A DNA stretch of 64,000 bases from Clavulina sp. PMI_390 (lineage: Eukaryota; Basidiomycota; Agaricomycetes; Cantharellales; Hydnaceae): the NCBI GenBank assembly GCA_015039315.1, contig WIDE01000072.1, positions 1-64,000 on the forward strand. The letters run 5' to 3'. The position numbers and the translations under genes are program-made. Of this stretch, positions 35,901 to 49,578 are shown one piece after another. The notes beneath the pieces were generated by a model. The model did not search any database, was not told the DNA's origin, and worked only from the letters and a program-made list of their open reading frames with translations. Each line of letters opens with the position of its first letter. The stretch's first letter is position 1.

Positions 35901-36886
35901 CTCGCTCAAAATCATACTTGCGCCCAGCTACTGAGACGGCATTCGCGACTGAGCTGGAATACGCATCAGCATCAAGTCCGACCCATAAACCCACTCCCAG
36001 CCCTAGCTTGAGCCGGTCTTCGAGCAGGAAGAAACCTCCATCAGATGCGGGCCTTGTGGACGAATTCGGGAAGCCCATCCCCAGTGCCAAACTCGCTGTA
36101 CTAGGCGCCGCCGGAATTGCCAATGCTCCGTCATCACCTGCCTCTCCTCTAGAGGTCTCCATCCCCTCTGGAGTTTCCACACCGAGCACCTCACAGACTC
36201 CCCTGACCCCAGCGCGATCGCCTCTCCGCCAGACCACTCTAGCAACTGCTAGCCTTGGTGCGGCAGCCGCTATTACCACTGAGTTGCCCTCGAGCGGTTC
36301 TCGTACGCCTGTGTCACCGGTGACCGAGGAGGCCGACGCTGATATTCCTGGTATCCCTAAAGTCGGTCAATCCTCAGCTTCACCTGCTAGCGAGACCGCT
36401 CAGCCGAACAAGGAGGTTTCCGAGAGTTCTTCTCCAGCAGTTCAAGAACAACGAGACTCATTGTCTGCTGGGGACGATAAGGGACTGTCCCCACCTTCGC
36501 CAATGCTGAGTACGCTCACTACAGCCTCGCAGACCAGCGGTGTCAGCGACGAGCTCATCCAGCGCGCTGCAGAACTGCGGCGTATGCTCAGCGCGGCCAA
36601 ACATGTTGAGGAAGCCCGCTTGCTCGTGGATATGTTCCTCGTCCAATCAGGCGTGCCGGTCTTCTCGGCTCCTGGCGAAGGACTCTTCGCCGATCCAGAA
36701 GAGCCCGCGATGCCTCTAGGCCCAAAAACCGAACCGGCGGCAAAGGAAGAGCATTTTACACGGCCCCGCTCGTTTGCGGAACGCCCCCAGAGCACGATCA
36801 CAATGGGAGAGCGCTCTTTGATCGAGAGCCTCCTCGGTGAGCAATCATATTCCATGCGTCAAGTGGCTTCTTCCGTTGGTGCATGA
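32988..36886 (+). CDS. Large fungal protein with histone-fold-like N terminus
   Basis: Seven exons (32988-33018, 33085-33410, 33575-33735, 33808-33819, 33886-34013, 34085-34605, 34664-36886) give 1133 aa in frame. The folded part is about residues 1-230: VPVFINSKAADVILSDV, then ALRAINILLDELLWLMLAHA and, later, LYITAVIEHVSQHILSNVAQ followed by DLTILYTALCED. These helical blocks resemble paired histone-fold segments (H2A-like spacing), but this is pattern recognition only. Residues about 280 onward are Ser/Pro/Thr-rich and probably disordered, with SVTFREN, basic FGVVNRLRKKPS and a C-terminal helical stretch (DELIQRAAELRRMLSAAK). Exon 4 is only 12 nt, yet it is needed to keep IEHVSQH in frame. 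No known family name could be given. The first intron removes an open stretch that would otherwise add about 22 residues. Confidence 0.72.
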
Positions 36887-37970
36887 TTGGGGGTGTCTGC
36901 GTGGCTTATCTCTCATTTCACAATTACATCTCATCTCTACTCTATAACACTATCTATCTTTCGCGATCGCTTTGATTTTGTCGTTCTTCATACACCGCCA
37001 GCCAGATTTTCTTCTGGGAACACTCACAGAGCTTCCTTACCTTTTCACACGAATACGATCCCATTTCTGACATTGTGAATTTGTCATGATCCACTGTCTT
37101 TATTGGCCCATACGTACTATACCCGTGCTCGATCTGCGCCTCTCCATTCCCTCGTCGTTTTTCTTTTCAGAAAGCATTGTTGTGCAAATGCCGTGTCTGT
37201 TCCTGTCAGTGTGATTCTATGGATCGTCTGTAGCTACTCAATCCACAATAGACACGCCATACCCACTCAGTTCCTAACCATGTAACACAAACCTCGACTT
37301 CTCGCGTGAAAGGCACTAAACTGTTACATCACGAGGTCTCACGATGGCCATTGACGGCTCACCCCATTTTGACGTTCGCTTCTAACCCCCTCTCTCTGCC
37401 TGCCAGGTGACTTGCGCTATGATAACCCCGGAACATGGCTCGAAGCTTCTCCTGTCGAGCTTCCAGAAGTCGTAGAAGTGAGGCTTGGAAGGTTGTCCGA
37501 GAGCTCTGTTCATGTTCACAGATGGAAGACTCCGAATAACCAGTATAGGCAGAAGTATAGGCTCACTTGTAGGCCGGGAAATCTCCCATGACGATCAACG
37601 TGTACAATATCGAATTCATCTGTGCCTCATAGCGGTCCCGACCGTCGTGAAGCTCAAGGATGTCAGTACACTGAGGAACACAACACTGATTTTTCTAGGC
37701 AAAGAGTCTGCTCAACTCGTTGTAACAGAGATCACGAAGACAAGCCTACGAAAGTTTGTCGCTTGAGGCGATGGCCACAGCCTACCCGACTTTCTGGGAG
37801 TGCTTCCAGACCAGCTGCGGGTGTACTTGTAGAACTCTGTTCGCGTCGAGGTGTAACTTTGGGTTGAAAGCCGAGAGGTCTTCTTCTGGGTCTGGGACTA
37901 AGTGTATAAATCCACGATTTTGAGCGTACCCTGATATATTTGATCATGTGGTGTGGGATGAAACTGAGCA
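36887..37970. other. 3' flank with repeat copy A and an orphan open frame
   Basis: Contains copy A of a dispersed repeat (36997-37364). Just after it is a plus-strand open frame, 37373-37591, starting beside a good acceptor (ctgccag at 37400-37406), which reads YDNPGTWLEASPVELPEV and VHVHRWKTPNN. No ATG or partner exon was found, so it may be a gene relic. Confidence 0.45.
36997..37364 (+). repeat. Dispersed repeat, copy A
   Basis: About 365 bp closely matching 40856-41219 in the same orientation. Shared runs include gccagccagattttcttctg, tgtctttattggcc, atgccgtgtctgttcct, ctgtagctactcaatcc and cacgaggtctcacgat. Sequences outside these borders do not match. No open frame or terminal inverted repeat was recognised. 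It lies directly after the gene ending at 36886. Confidence 0.85.
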
Positions 37971-39597
37971 TTAGATATGAGGTATGAACGTTGTCCAGTT
38001 GACGGTCTCGTACGCAGAGGGATGAAGGGAACGCAACGTAGTGAAAGCCACGACGATAACCACCCAACGGGCAATGATGTACAACGGGATCAGGACGACG
38101 GCATGGACCAGCATGTACGTCTGGTGAGTTGGTTCCCAACGATAGATGTCAGCGAACAATTGGGCGAACGGGTTGCGAAAATAGCCAGTGAATTCGCTCA
38201 GTTTGCGCTTCTTGTAGCAGGCAGCGTATATTCCGGTGGGACTAGCAGCGAGGGGGCAGCCTATCATGAGCAGACATCCAATACGCCAAAGCCACTGTTC
38301 CGCCCGAGAGGGGAACTCAAAGTGCCAAGCACAGAAATGGACACCAGCGAAGGGCAATCCAAAGGCACCCGCGATGATACCGGCCCCAATCGGCTGAATA
38401 TGTGGTGGATTGCCTGCATAGAACATGGGGACTTTGAGCTTGTCTTTGATATCTAGTAGTCGTCTATTCAGGTTCAAATCTGTTCGCGGATCGGCGTCGG
38501 TGGGAATAAGACTTACCACGAGGCTGGTAATTGAAGTTCTTCCACTGATCCATTTCAGAATGCGGAGGTTCTGCACTCATGATCGGAGTCCACATGTTTC
38601 GAGACACTCGTATGGGTTGCGCGACCCCTCGAGGTTTGCTCCACCAACAGACGTATATCCCAGCGATGAGGATGGTGTAGGCGAGAGTGGCAAGCTCAAG
38701 CTCGGTGATGGCCAGATGCTGGTTGATTCGAGCGATACACTGGACGACGAACCATGAGGTTTGGAACAGAATGATGATCTTGGAGATGTGGTCGGTTTTG
38801 CTACGATCTTGGATCTCTTCTTCTGATGGAGGAACGATCACGCCGTCACGAACTAACTCGACCACCTTGTGGGGGTCCAGATAACAAATGGGCATGTCTC
38901 CATCGTACAGATGATAGCCGCCCATAAGGATGAAGAAGCCATGAGTCGTAGTCCATGCTACCAAGGAAAAATAAGTTAAAGGGAGCGACAGCACCCCAAA
39001 AGACTCACTTGGCTCATATTCACTCACTAAGGACCGGAAAGCGATCACCTCGTCCATCGCTATACGCCGAGAGTGCAGGTGCCTCGTTCTCAGATCGTGC
39101 ATATTCCCTATTTCAAATACGCTGAGCTCCTCGTCGATATCGCGCAGCACTTCTCTCGCCTCCACTTTCATGCTCTCGAAGCGGCGCGATCTCGCGTTCT
39201 GCGCTTTCCTATCCCGAGACGCATCTCGACATTCGCGCACCAGTGAGGCTGCCCTCAGGCGCTGCACCATTGCCCACAACAGGATGTATTCTGGCATCAG
39301 GAGCGCGCAGAATGCGATGACAAGTGGGTCCGCGAGGTCCCAACATGCGTCGATGAACCATGAGGATGACCATTGCTTTCGAGGAGGTCGAGGCTGTGGC
39401 ATATTTGGGTGGATCGCGGCCCAGATACAGACGAAGACTGTACCGAAACAGTTCTGAAGTATATCCCAGAGAGTACGGCAGTTGTTGAGCATGTCGCACG
39501 TTGTAGTTGAAGAGAGACTCGAGGTGAGGCTGTGAGGTATAGACGTCATGATTGCAATGGTCTGAGAGCCGTTGGAAGAAAGTTGGGGGAGGATCAT
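37971..39597 (-). CDS. Multi-span membrane protein of an Agaricomycete family
   Basis: Three exons (39597-39009, 38957-38517, 38452-37971) give 503 aa. The N-terminal block CDMLNNCRTLWDILQNCFGT then VFVCIWAAIHPNMP is the hallmark of a large, uncharacterised membrane family in mushroom-forming fungi. Hydrophobic segments include DPLVIAFCALLMPEYILLWA, TTHGFFILMGGYHLYDG, IIILFQTSWFVVQC, ELATLAYTILIAGIYVCWW, IGAGIIAGAFGLPFAGVHF, WLWRIGCLLMIGC and MLVHAVVLIPLYIIARW. Middle and C-terminal regions carry charged cytosolic loops. The function is unknown. The second intron contains an earlier AG 37 nt in, too close to the donor, so the later acceptor was used. The start at 39597 is the first ATG; M at 39549 is an alternative. 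Confidence 0.85.
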
Positions 39598-41485
39598 GGC
39601 GGAGTGAGCGAGTTGGACTTCCAAGAACCCGAAGAAGAGAATTTCTCTTCAAGGAGGTGGCAGAAGGGCGCCGCGAGGCCTCGGTAGGACGCGAACTTCC
39701 GAAAGCATCAGATGGGAAACGATCAACCTCCGTCCTGCAGCAGGCCCTCAGAGCTGTCAGGCAAACGAATTTGACAACTGCTTGACAAAAACGCGAGGGA
39801 CGATCAGGTCACCCGCTCCAGATCTGACAGAATCAAAGCAAAGCATACGGAATCTTCCCGCCTGTCTCGTGCGAGGAAGACAAACAGGGAGCTAGGATAC
39901 TCAGTTCCAAGCATGCTTTCATGTTGACAGCAGATTGAGTGTGCCGCATGCAACTGAGCCACTACATCCGAGCTGGTACAGAGAGATAGGTGGGATCTGC
40001 CCTGATACCTGAGCACGGACGATGCTCGCGGAAAGGAGGAGGAAACTGGTCATCGAAGGGCGTGATGGAGGAGCACAGTAATTGGAGACGTGACCGTTGC
40101 TTTCTTCCCCAGTCGAAGTCGACCCAGAAGCGCGGACCTTTCCCTGTCGGTGCCAGAAACTATGGCGTTCGGAGGCTCGAGTTGCACATACTGGAGCTCC
40201 ACAACGAACTTTCAGAACGCCAAATACACCAGCAGGATTATAACTCCGCGCATTTAGCTCGCGAGTGTGCACCGCGGCCCCTAGAAGCACTGCATCTGGG
40301 CATTGAGCATACCATCCAAGTCCCAGGGAAACACAACATGGGCATGGTACACGGAAACAGGGCTCGGACCTGACAGCGAAGGATAGGGGATGGTAAAGCT
40401 ATTGATGTACGGTCAGGAAAAGATCAAGGTCTCGACTGCGTCAGGTAGGGGACCCGACTGGCCTGCGTGACAAAATTACCAGAAAAGGCCAGAAGTTGCA
40501 TCTTCCAGAACAACCAGCTACAAATGCGAAATCGGCTTCCGCAATTTTGAAGATATCTTCATTTTCAGTCTTCCTTCCGAGCAAGAACTTGATAGGAGGG
40601 GAAATGAAAGACAAGTTCCAAAAACACACGCCCGGAATAATTCCCACGCTGGGCACGGTTAGCTTTTTTGGAACTCGTCCTTCAAATTATTATTTTCTAG
40701 ACATATTAAGGCGTATTTGGGAAGCTCAGAACATTCTATATGATTTTGTGGAAGCCGATTTTTTATATCTGCTCTAGAAAATGAGATATTTGGTATGAGC
40801 TGCGAAACTGTCCAAATATGGCAAGTGTCACACCGTTGGATGCAGTCGAACCACTGCCAGCCAGATTTTCTTCTGGGAACCCTCTCAGAGCTTCCTTCAC
40901 GTCTTCACACGAATCCGATCCTGTTTCTGACATCGTGCATATGCTATGATCCTCTGTCTTTATTGGCCTCATACATGATCAACCTGCGTCTCTCCACTCC
41001 CTAGTCATTTTTCTTTCCAGAATGTATTGTTGTGCGAATGCCGTGTCTGTTCCTATCAGTATGGATTGTCTGTAGCTACTCAATCCTCAATAGACACGTC
41101 ATACCAGCTCGATCATTTCCCGTATATCTTGCACGGACGTTGATTTTCTGGCGCAAAATGCACAATCCTGTCACCCTGTTATACCACGAGGTCTCACGAT
41201 AGCGATTGGCGGCTCCCTCCATGTAAACGACAGTTATACTCAGCCTCTCGAAAGTGTAGACCACTATCATCCCGCCCTAAATAGAAACTGCAAGCTTGAA
41301 AATCGCGTAGGAATATCCATCAGTCAACTGAAGTTGACGTCAGTGAACTAAATGCTACAAGTTCGAAGGTGCTGTGGAGCCTCGTCGCCGGGAATCGGAA
41401 GCCGAAGTTCGGCGCTCACCACAGTTTGCTTTGACGTACAAGATCTCGACTTTGTACCTCCAAGTTATCATCTCTACTTGAAACT
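39598..41485. other. Intergenic with repeat copy B
   Basis: Holds copy B of the dispersed repeat. A minus-strand frame at 39919-40053 (MTSFLLLSASIVRAQ start, 44 aa, two cysteines) looks like a signal peptide followed by a short tail but is too short to call. No other coding sequence was recognised. Confidence 0.45.
40856..41219 (+). repeat. Dispersed repeat, copy B
   Basis: Diverged copy of 36997-37364 with several small insertions and deletions. It lies about 265 bp upstream of the FAD monooxygenase start. The divergence suggests an old duplication or a non-autonomous element. No coding capacity was seen. Confidence 0.85.
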
Positions 41486-43029
41486 ATGTCTACAGACGCT
41501 CGCAGACTTCAGATTATAATCGTTGGAGCCGGGTTGGGCGGCCTAAGCGCCGCGCTGTTTCTCAGAGAACATCACGATGTTACAGTGTGTCGGCTGGTCA
41601 ACACCATGATGTTTTGCGATCGATCATTATTCATGGGCTCTTTAGATCCTTGAGCGCTCCGTGGAGCCTTTTCCGGATGACTATGGAATCTCTGTAGTTG
41701 CCAACGCGTACGGATTACTACAGAAGCGTGGGGTGAACGAAGAGAACTTCCCTCACTGCATTCTGAATCATGTGAGCTTTGGACCTCGTCTCGACGAATG
41801 ACGCGCATTAACATCCACATTGTGTGCCTGTAGATGAGGCTTCGAGACAAAGATAACAAATCTATCGCGGATGTTATGTTCGACACCCGCCGCACAGTTG
41901 GCGCCCCATCGATCTTCGCAAAGCGGTCTGCACTTGCCGCGGAGATCACGCGTCTTGCTACCGACCCCTCTCTTCCTGGGACGCCAACTTCCATTATCCG
42001 CGGAGCCAGGGTTGTCGGTGTAGATGTTTCGAAAGCGGAAGTGGTTATGTCAGATGGCCAAAAGTATAGCGGCGATGTCTTGATTGGCGCAGACGGCATC
42101 AACTCTCTTGTGAGAACTGCGGTTATCGAGCATCACCGAGCGGCTGGATCTAGCTTCGCGTCTGGGCCGGAGGATTGGCAGCCTCGTGCCTCGGGTGTCA
42201 TTGCATATGTCTCTGCAGTCCCTCGAGAAGTCTTTGATGCCGACCCCGACCTACAATTCCAAGCTGAAATCGACAACAGCGCAGGATTGACGACTTCTTA
42301 TGGTGCTGCTGGCATGGGCTCTAAGACCCGCGTTCTCATCTATCCAATCAGTAAGACCCATTTCCAAGTGGTAGGCTACCATCCTGAAGAGGCGTGGGCG
42401 GATGAGTTCAACAAAACCAAGTCCTCCATCATCAAGAGCGTGTCTACCGAGAGGGCCGTAGAGGACTTCACTGACTTCCATCCCAGTATCAAAAAGCTTT
42501 TCTCGTACGTTTATTTGTTCACTGGCAAGCTCCCATAGGGTAACATTCGAGCTTAGTTCCCCCGATGTCTGGCGCATCCGTGACCTTGCCCCACTACCCA
42601 CATGGAGCGCTGGCCGTGCCATGTTGATTGGCGATGCTGCTCACGCGGCGACGCCTCGTGAGTTCTTCATTGCAACTTTCGCTCGCAAAAGTCTTACCAG
42701 CTTGGACATTTTCAGATACCGGTCATGGGGCGAACATGGCCATGGAGGATGGAGAAGCCCTTGGATATATCCTGCGTGATATCACCGGCCCATTATTGGA
42801 CAGTCCTGAGAAACTCGATGCCACAATCAAGGAGCGTTTTTCAGTGTTTGAATCGATCCGCGTCACCCGCTCTCAATATGTACAGAAAGCTGCCCTTCTT
42901 GCGGGTGGTCTCTTGCCTCCTTCAGAAGGACGGTTTAATCCCCAGCTATTCTCGCGAACTATGCATTACTACGCCGGAGCTGAAGCCGTAATCAATTCGC
43001 CCGCTACACAACCCTCCTATGATATCTGA
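41486..43029 (+). CDS. FAD-dependent monooxygenase (salicylate hydroxylase-like)
   Basis: Six exons (41486-41584, 41646-41771, 41834-42504, 42557-42657, 42716-43029, with phases consistent) sum to 1311 nt or 436 aa; I count five coding blocks and four introns. The N-terminal FAD-binding GxGxxG motif is IIIVGAGLGGLSAALFLRE. The middle DG-type region is VLIGADGINSLVR. The second FAD motif GDAAHAATPHTGHGANMAMEDG is created across an intron. These three motifs define class A flavoprotein monooxygenases that use NAD(P)H and O2 to hydroxylate aromatic compounds. Closest in look are fungal salicylate hydroxylase-like proteins, but the substrate cannot be read. The length is typical. No signal peptide is seen, so it should be cytosolic. 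Confidence 0.92.
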
Positions 43030-43296
43030 TTCGTGTATTCTTGCTATTGCAATGTCAAAATGTGCGAGGGCGGCTTACTCCCCACCCGAATAAAATTTTT
43101 GAAGAGTGTTTCCAAATGTTCATGCTGATGCCTTGGAGGAATGAGCGAACTCTTTCGTCGATACGCGTTCACTTATGCAGGCTTTCGTTCTCCGTGGAAA
43201 TTTCAACGAGCCATACTGTTCGGGTCAGTGCCAAGAGTACCATGCTCCCTCGCAGGGGACCCGTGGCCCAGAACATCCTTATTTATTGAATTCTAG
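43030..43296. other. 3' flank of the monooxygenase gene
   Basis: Short stretch with possible upstream exons of the uncertain ORF at 43297. A frame ending SHTVR at a gtcagt donor (43210-43215) could splice in phase to it, but this is weak. Confidence 0.3.
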
Positions 43297-43734
43297 GGAA
43301 ATTCCTCCAACAAATGCTCTCAAGTACAATACTACGAGTCTGTCGGGTATATTGATAGGTACTGTCGACTCTTGGACCTAAATGAGAGGATTAACCCGGT
43401 GCTTTTCCATGCCGTAAATCCACATGCACACTCACCCCTTGTGCTCCAATATGATTCAGCAGTCTCCACCAGCAGTGTTACGACAGCCTGCTTTGATCTG
43501 TGTGCCCGTGCACAGCGCGTCAGCTACCAGAAGGAGTTAGTGGCCTGGTTGTTAAAAAATGAGTATTCCCTTACTCCAGCTACCATCCGGGCAATCACAC
43601 AGTGGTGGACAAGCGCTGACGCCAATCGCGCTGGGCAATACGACGGCGGCGACAATGAAGAGCAGTTTTGTGAAGTGCATGGCTTGGGACTGGAGTTTGG
43701 AGGAAACTTCCCCTCAATTGGGCCCTTCTTATAG
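43297..43734 (+). CDS. Unassigned open frame, possible terminal exon
   Basis: 146-codon frame (145 residues and a stop), open immediately after a TTCTAG acceptor and closed at 43734. It reads KCSQVQYYESVGYIDRYC, NPVLFHAVNPHAHSPLVL, then KELVAWLLKNEYSLTPATI and RAITQWWTSADANRAGQ. The composition is protein-like rather than random, but there is no in-frame ATG at the start and no family was recognised. It could be the last exon of a small gene starting near 43117, or a relic. Confidence 0.3.
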   Translation, partial: GNSSNKCSQVQYYESVGYIDRYCRLLDLNERINPVLFHAVNPHAHSPLVLQYDSAVSTSSVTTACFDLCARAQRVSYQKELVAWLLKNEYSLTPATIRAITQWWTSADANRAGQYDGGDNEEQFCEVHGLGLEFGGNFPSIGPFL

Positions 43735-45087
43735 CCGCTCAGAGAGCCAGGGAGGCGGTATCTTTCGTTCGCATGGACGCACTTGGCACTCGGGTCCACC
43801 CCCCAGTCCCTTGCTGTGATCTTCCTCACAGGAGAAGATATTGAACTGCGTTATTAATCGGTGACTTCCGTGGAAGTGAGCCTTACCATCTCGCACAGCA
43901 TATAGAACTGGATGGGTGGCCAAAACTTTTCGGTTTCATTAGATGAGAGGATAGTCTTACGCCAAAGTTATCGCTCAGCCAACTCTCGCGCTCCCTATGA
44001 TCTTGGAACTAGCTAACCCTAGCGCGTGATGACTTGAGCTATCCTCCTTTTTTATGCAAAGAGAAAAAAGGCAGAAGTTGGGGTACTCATTATGAAGCTG
44101 AGAGCGATTGGGTGCTAGTTGTTGGCGTGCTGGTGCCTGTCACATCGATATAACTTCCAAGCTTCCTTTCTTCCGGTCCTATCCTTATCTTTTAGACCAT
44201 GAGGCGTGTCCATGTGGCGAATCGTCACGTAAAAACTTACTCGGTTCGGTGAAGCCATGCATGGTTCTGCAAGACACTCCCAAGATGAATTATGTCCACA
44301 CACTTGGATTGGTCACAAGGCAGAAGGTATTCCAGGCCACTCTCACCACAGGGATTTATTTTGTGCTTCCGGCTATGAATAGTGTCCACAATCTCCATGC
44401 CAAGACTTTAGGCCTCACCATTAGAGTCCGGTGGAGAGGCTGTGGTAACTTGACCGAAGTGATATGCAAAGCAAAAAAGCTTGTCATGCAGGCCGTCTTT
44501 CCCTCTTGACTTGACCTAGCCTATCCTCATACCCCCCGCCACAAGTCGAAGAATTGTTTTCGGGTCGAGCACACCAAGATATTTCCGGAAAGCCTGACGC
44601 TAGTCCTGAGCATATGGCCCTCCGATTAGAATGTACAGACGTAGAGTTTCCAGCACCGAAGCGGTGTAATAAGTCCCGGGATCGCGAATCCCGTGAATCC
44701 CGATCGAGCATTGAGATCATTTCTTCCGATTAGTGGGGCTTGGAGCAGAGAAGAGTTTCTTGGTCCATACACTCGATGTTTTGCGGGTAGAAGGTCTCCT
44801 TTTAATAGCCACCCGCAAGTGAAATCCTTGGCGTGAGGATTCTTTACGCGCAGCACCAAGCAAAAAGTTCACGTCATGGGAGATTTGTCACGGCCACTAG
44901 CCCGGAACGCTGGGAGATGACTCTGACCCTGAGGGTGTGAGAAAAGAGATAGTTGAGTGGACTAAATGACAGATTCGGGCAATGGATCGAGCCGGGCGAT
45001 TTATTCCGCCAAGTGAGTTAGGCAGGACAGTGGTCGAGAGTTGAAGGTGTAAAGGCACGAGGAAAAGGCCAAGATCTCAAGGCAATA
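43735..45087. other. Intergenic, no gene recognised
   Basis: Lies between the unassigned frame and the protease 3' end. The frame at 44108-44509 (+) lacks family features. A small inverted repeat (cgggat, cgcga, atcccg) is seen near 44677-44693. Confidence 0.45.
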
Positions 45088-46699
<1,612 letters not shown>

Positions 46700-47009
46700 G
46701 ACTGAGTTGATTCTAGAGGGCGAACGTGGACCAGCACAAAGGGTGGAGAGAGTGAAGTAGAAAGGAGGATCTCTTGATAATCAGCCCATCAGGTGTTCGT
46801 GCTTATTTTATGCGCCAGGATACTATAAAGTGCGGTGGTTTCACTGCTTGAGCCTGGACGTAGGAGTAGATGAAACCTCGACGGCGGCCCGACGGAAGTG
46901 CGGGTCGCGTGACTTTTGTGATATGTCTGTGGTGCTTTGAGTCTGACTGACGCCGCTCTCGTCACCACCACCCGTAGCCCATCCAACTACGTCAAGCTCC
47001 CTTGGCATA
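46700..47009. promoter_or_regulatory. Divergent promoter between protease and WD40 gene
   Basis: 310 bp between two divergent starts. A CATAAAATAAG TATA-like word on the minus strand (46802-46812) may serve the protease. Confidence 0.4.
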
Positions 47010-49578
47010 ATGTCCCGTAGGCGACAGTCAACGGCATATCCATATGAACGAAACCTCCTGTACGAGAAATACCAGCAACACTCGAGTGCGTGGGAACGTT
47101 TGGATCGAGTCCAAATTCTCGGCGATGAATCTGGGGATGTGGGACATAGAGGGTGAATCTTGCATCATACATTGTCTGCATATCATGGCTGTGAACGACC
47201 ATACCAATGAGATTTTGATGCTACAGTTGCGTGAATGCCCTATCATGGAGCAGCAATGGCGATACGCTGGTCTCTAGTGGCGACGATACAAGGTCGAGAG
47301 GTCTCCCGTCTGTCAGCATTTCTGACAATATGCTAAAGAAATGAACAGAATATGCTTTTGGAGACTACCCAATGACAATGCTGATAGGTATGAGTGTAAG
47401 CTCAAGATCAAAACAGGGTAAGCATGCAACTGTCGCAGTCCAGTCTCAGACACATATGCATATCGGCCCATTCCCCTGCTAGGCATACCGCAAATGTTTT
47501 CAGCGCCCAGTTTCTACCCACATCCCCTCTTGTTGCTACTGCTGCGGGAGACCGCCAAGTCCGCATATTCGATGTTACGCGCTCTGACTATGAGCACAAA
47601 GCAGACGCCTCGATCCGAGTTCTGCGATGCCATAGCTCGCGGTGAGCTTAGCTTTAATTTCTGCGTGAAGATAAATTTGACCCCGCTAATCCAAGTGGAT
47701 GCTGCTATTCTGGTCTGCTTTATTTAGAGTGAAACGAGTGATAACTCAAGATTCGCCATCCTATTTCCTCTCCGTTGCTGAGGACAAAACGGTTCGATCC
47801 CATGACCTGAGGGTTCCACATACATGTATACCTGGCTCCCAGTCTTCCTCCTGCCCGGCACCACTCGTAAGGCTACCCAATCGCTTGAGCACTCTCGCAA
47901 CCACTCCACTTGCGCCGTGGCTCTTTGTGGTTGCTGGTGAAATGCAACATGCATACCTCTTTGACCGTCGAATGACAGGGCGGATCGAAGAACGTTGGGG
48001 AATCCCACTGAATGCCGCAGCTGTTGGGTCTGCGGACGATAGTGTACGCTGCGTGAGGCGATTTGGGAGAGCTAGTCGTGCGGATGGGGAACGTCCTCGG
48101 GACTCTCATGTCACCGGTTCAAGGATGGCAAGCTCTAACGGCCATGAGCTACTGTTGTGTACGTCACTGCCATATCGTCTGAACCTCATAGCCATCCCTG
48201 ACGCCATGCTCTAGCATACCACGCGGACGCCATTTACAAGTTTTCCATCCACGACGAGCCTGGCAATGCACATTCCTCGATGAGGCAGAGCAGCCGCCAA
48301 TCTCCCGTCCTCCCCCACAAAACCAAACGTCGAAAGCTTGATCCCACTATAGTCGCTCGCCAAATCGTTTCTGAGGGCCTGCTCACTTCAGATGCGCCTG
48401 CTAGCAATGAAGCGGTGTCTCCTGGTCCTCCACCTGTCTCGGAAACTGTGGCTTCTGCGACACTAAGTGATCCCCAACCTGCTTGGAGCCAAATTGAGCA
48501 AGATGAGGGGTTCGTTGGTCCGATTCTAGTGACGGCACCTACACCTTCCCCTCCATCAGATACACCACTCCTAGAGGAAGATGAGCGGTTAGCTGAGCAA
48601 GAACTGGAGCATTATTTGCGATCTGAATCGTCGTCGGATGACGGAGAGTCGAGTGGCTCGAGCAGCCCTGACGGGCCAACCGGTAGAACCGATATGGAGC
48701 TTTTACTAGCCTCTCTGCGCGAAGACGAAGAACTCAGCGATGGTTCGGAAAATAGCAGAGTGGGGCCCGACCCTCAGGAGATGGGGAGTGATGATGACTC
48801 TGCTGAATCTTCCGAAGAAGATGAAGATGGGGATGGAGATGACTTCGATGGCTCTTCTGATGATGAAGAGGTTGATTCTGATGCGGAGGAGCGAAATATG
48901 AGGGATAACCATGCCTGGCTGGCACGGCCGATTGTCTATCCCACCAAGAGATATAGCGGGTTGTGTAATGTCGAGGTATGTTGATATTCTCGTGGTAACT
49001 AGTCCCGATGTCTGACATAGATGGCCAATTACCCTATGATCAGACTGTAAAAGATGGTGGGTCGATGCGCCATTTCTATCTGTCGGTAACGGCCTGCTCA
49101 CAAATTTTTAGTCAATTTTCTGGGTCACAACGACGAGTATGTCGTTTCGGGTTCCGATGATGGCCTCTTTTTTCTCTGGGATAAAAATACTGCGCAAATA
49201 CGGGGTGTGTGGGAAGGGGACGACGACGTGGTGAATGTCGTCGAATCGCATCCTTTCCTTCCTGTCGTCGCCGTTTCTGGGATCGATCACACCGTGAAGC
49301 TCTTTGCTCCCGACCGCCCGGACGAGTCCGAGCTCAAGCGATTGAATGTTCTGGGTCGCACTGCGAATGATCCTGAAGTCCAGACGTGGGCCAGCGCCTC
49401 CCGAATGCATGACCTGGAGTCGATTTTGGCGCAGAATGCGGATCCCCATGAGAGGTTGAGACGAAGCCAGCAGTTCAGGCTCGAAGATTTGGCTATGCAT
49501 ATGGGTGTTCCACCAGAGCGACTGGCAAACATTGCTCTCCGAGCAGGAGGGGATTGTTGCATTCAGGTGAGTAGTTGA
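47010..49578 (+). CDS. DCAF8/WDTC1-like WD40 repeat protein
   Basis: WD40 propeller resembling CUL4-DDB1-associated factors (DCAF8, WDTC1). Early exons give YERNLLYEKYQQHSSAWERL, then GHRGCVNALSWSSNGDTLVS, SGDDTRICFWRLP, GHTANVFSAQFLPTSP, ATAAGDRQVRIFDVTRSDY and FLSVAEDKTVRSHDLR. An acidic, Ser-rich insert (48570-48900) separates these from the last repeats: VKDVNFLGHNDEYVVSGSDD, GLFFLWDKN and NVVESHPFLPVVAVSGID. It ends HTVKLFAP and a helical tail. The frame stops at 49578 (VSS-stop). Alternatively the last GTGAGT is a donor spliced to TGA at 49637-49639, ending CIQ-stop. About eight exons with phase-consistent joins. The role as a ubiquitin-ligase substrate receptor is inferred from the family. 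Confidence 0.86.

Noticed and set aside
39919..40053. 44-aa minus-strand peptide beginning MTSFLLLSASIVRAQ
   Set aside because: Looks like a signal peptide, but the remaining 29 residues have only two cysteines and there is no second exon or similarity to the six-cysteine gene.
44108..44509. 133-codon plus-strand open frame before the aspartic protease
   Set aside because: No conserved motif and no splice support.
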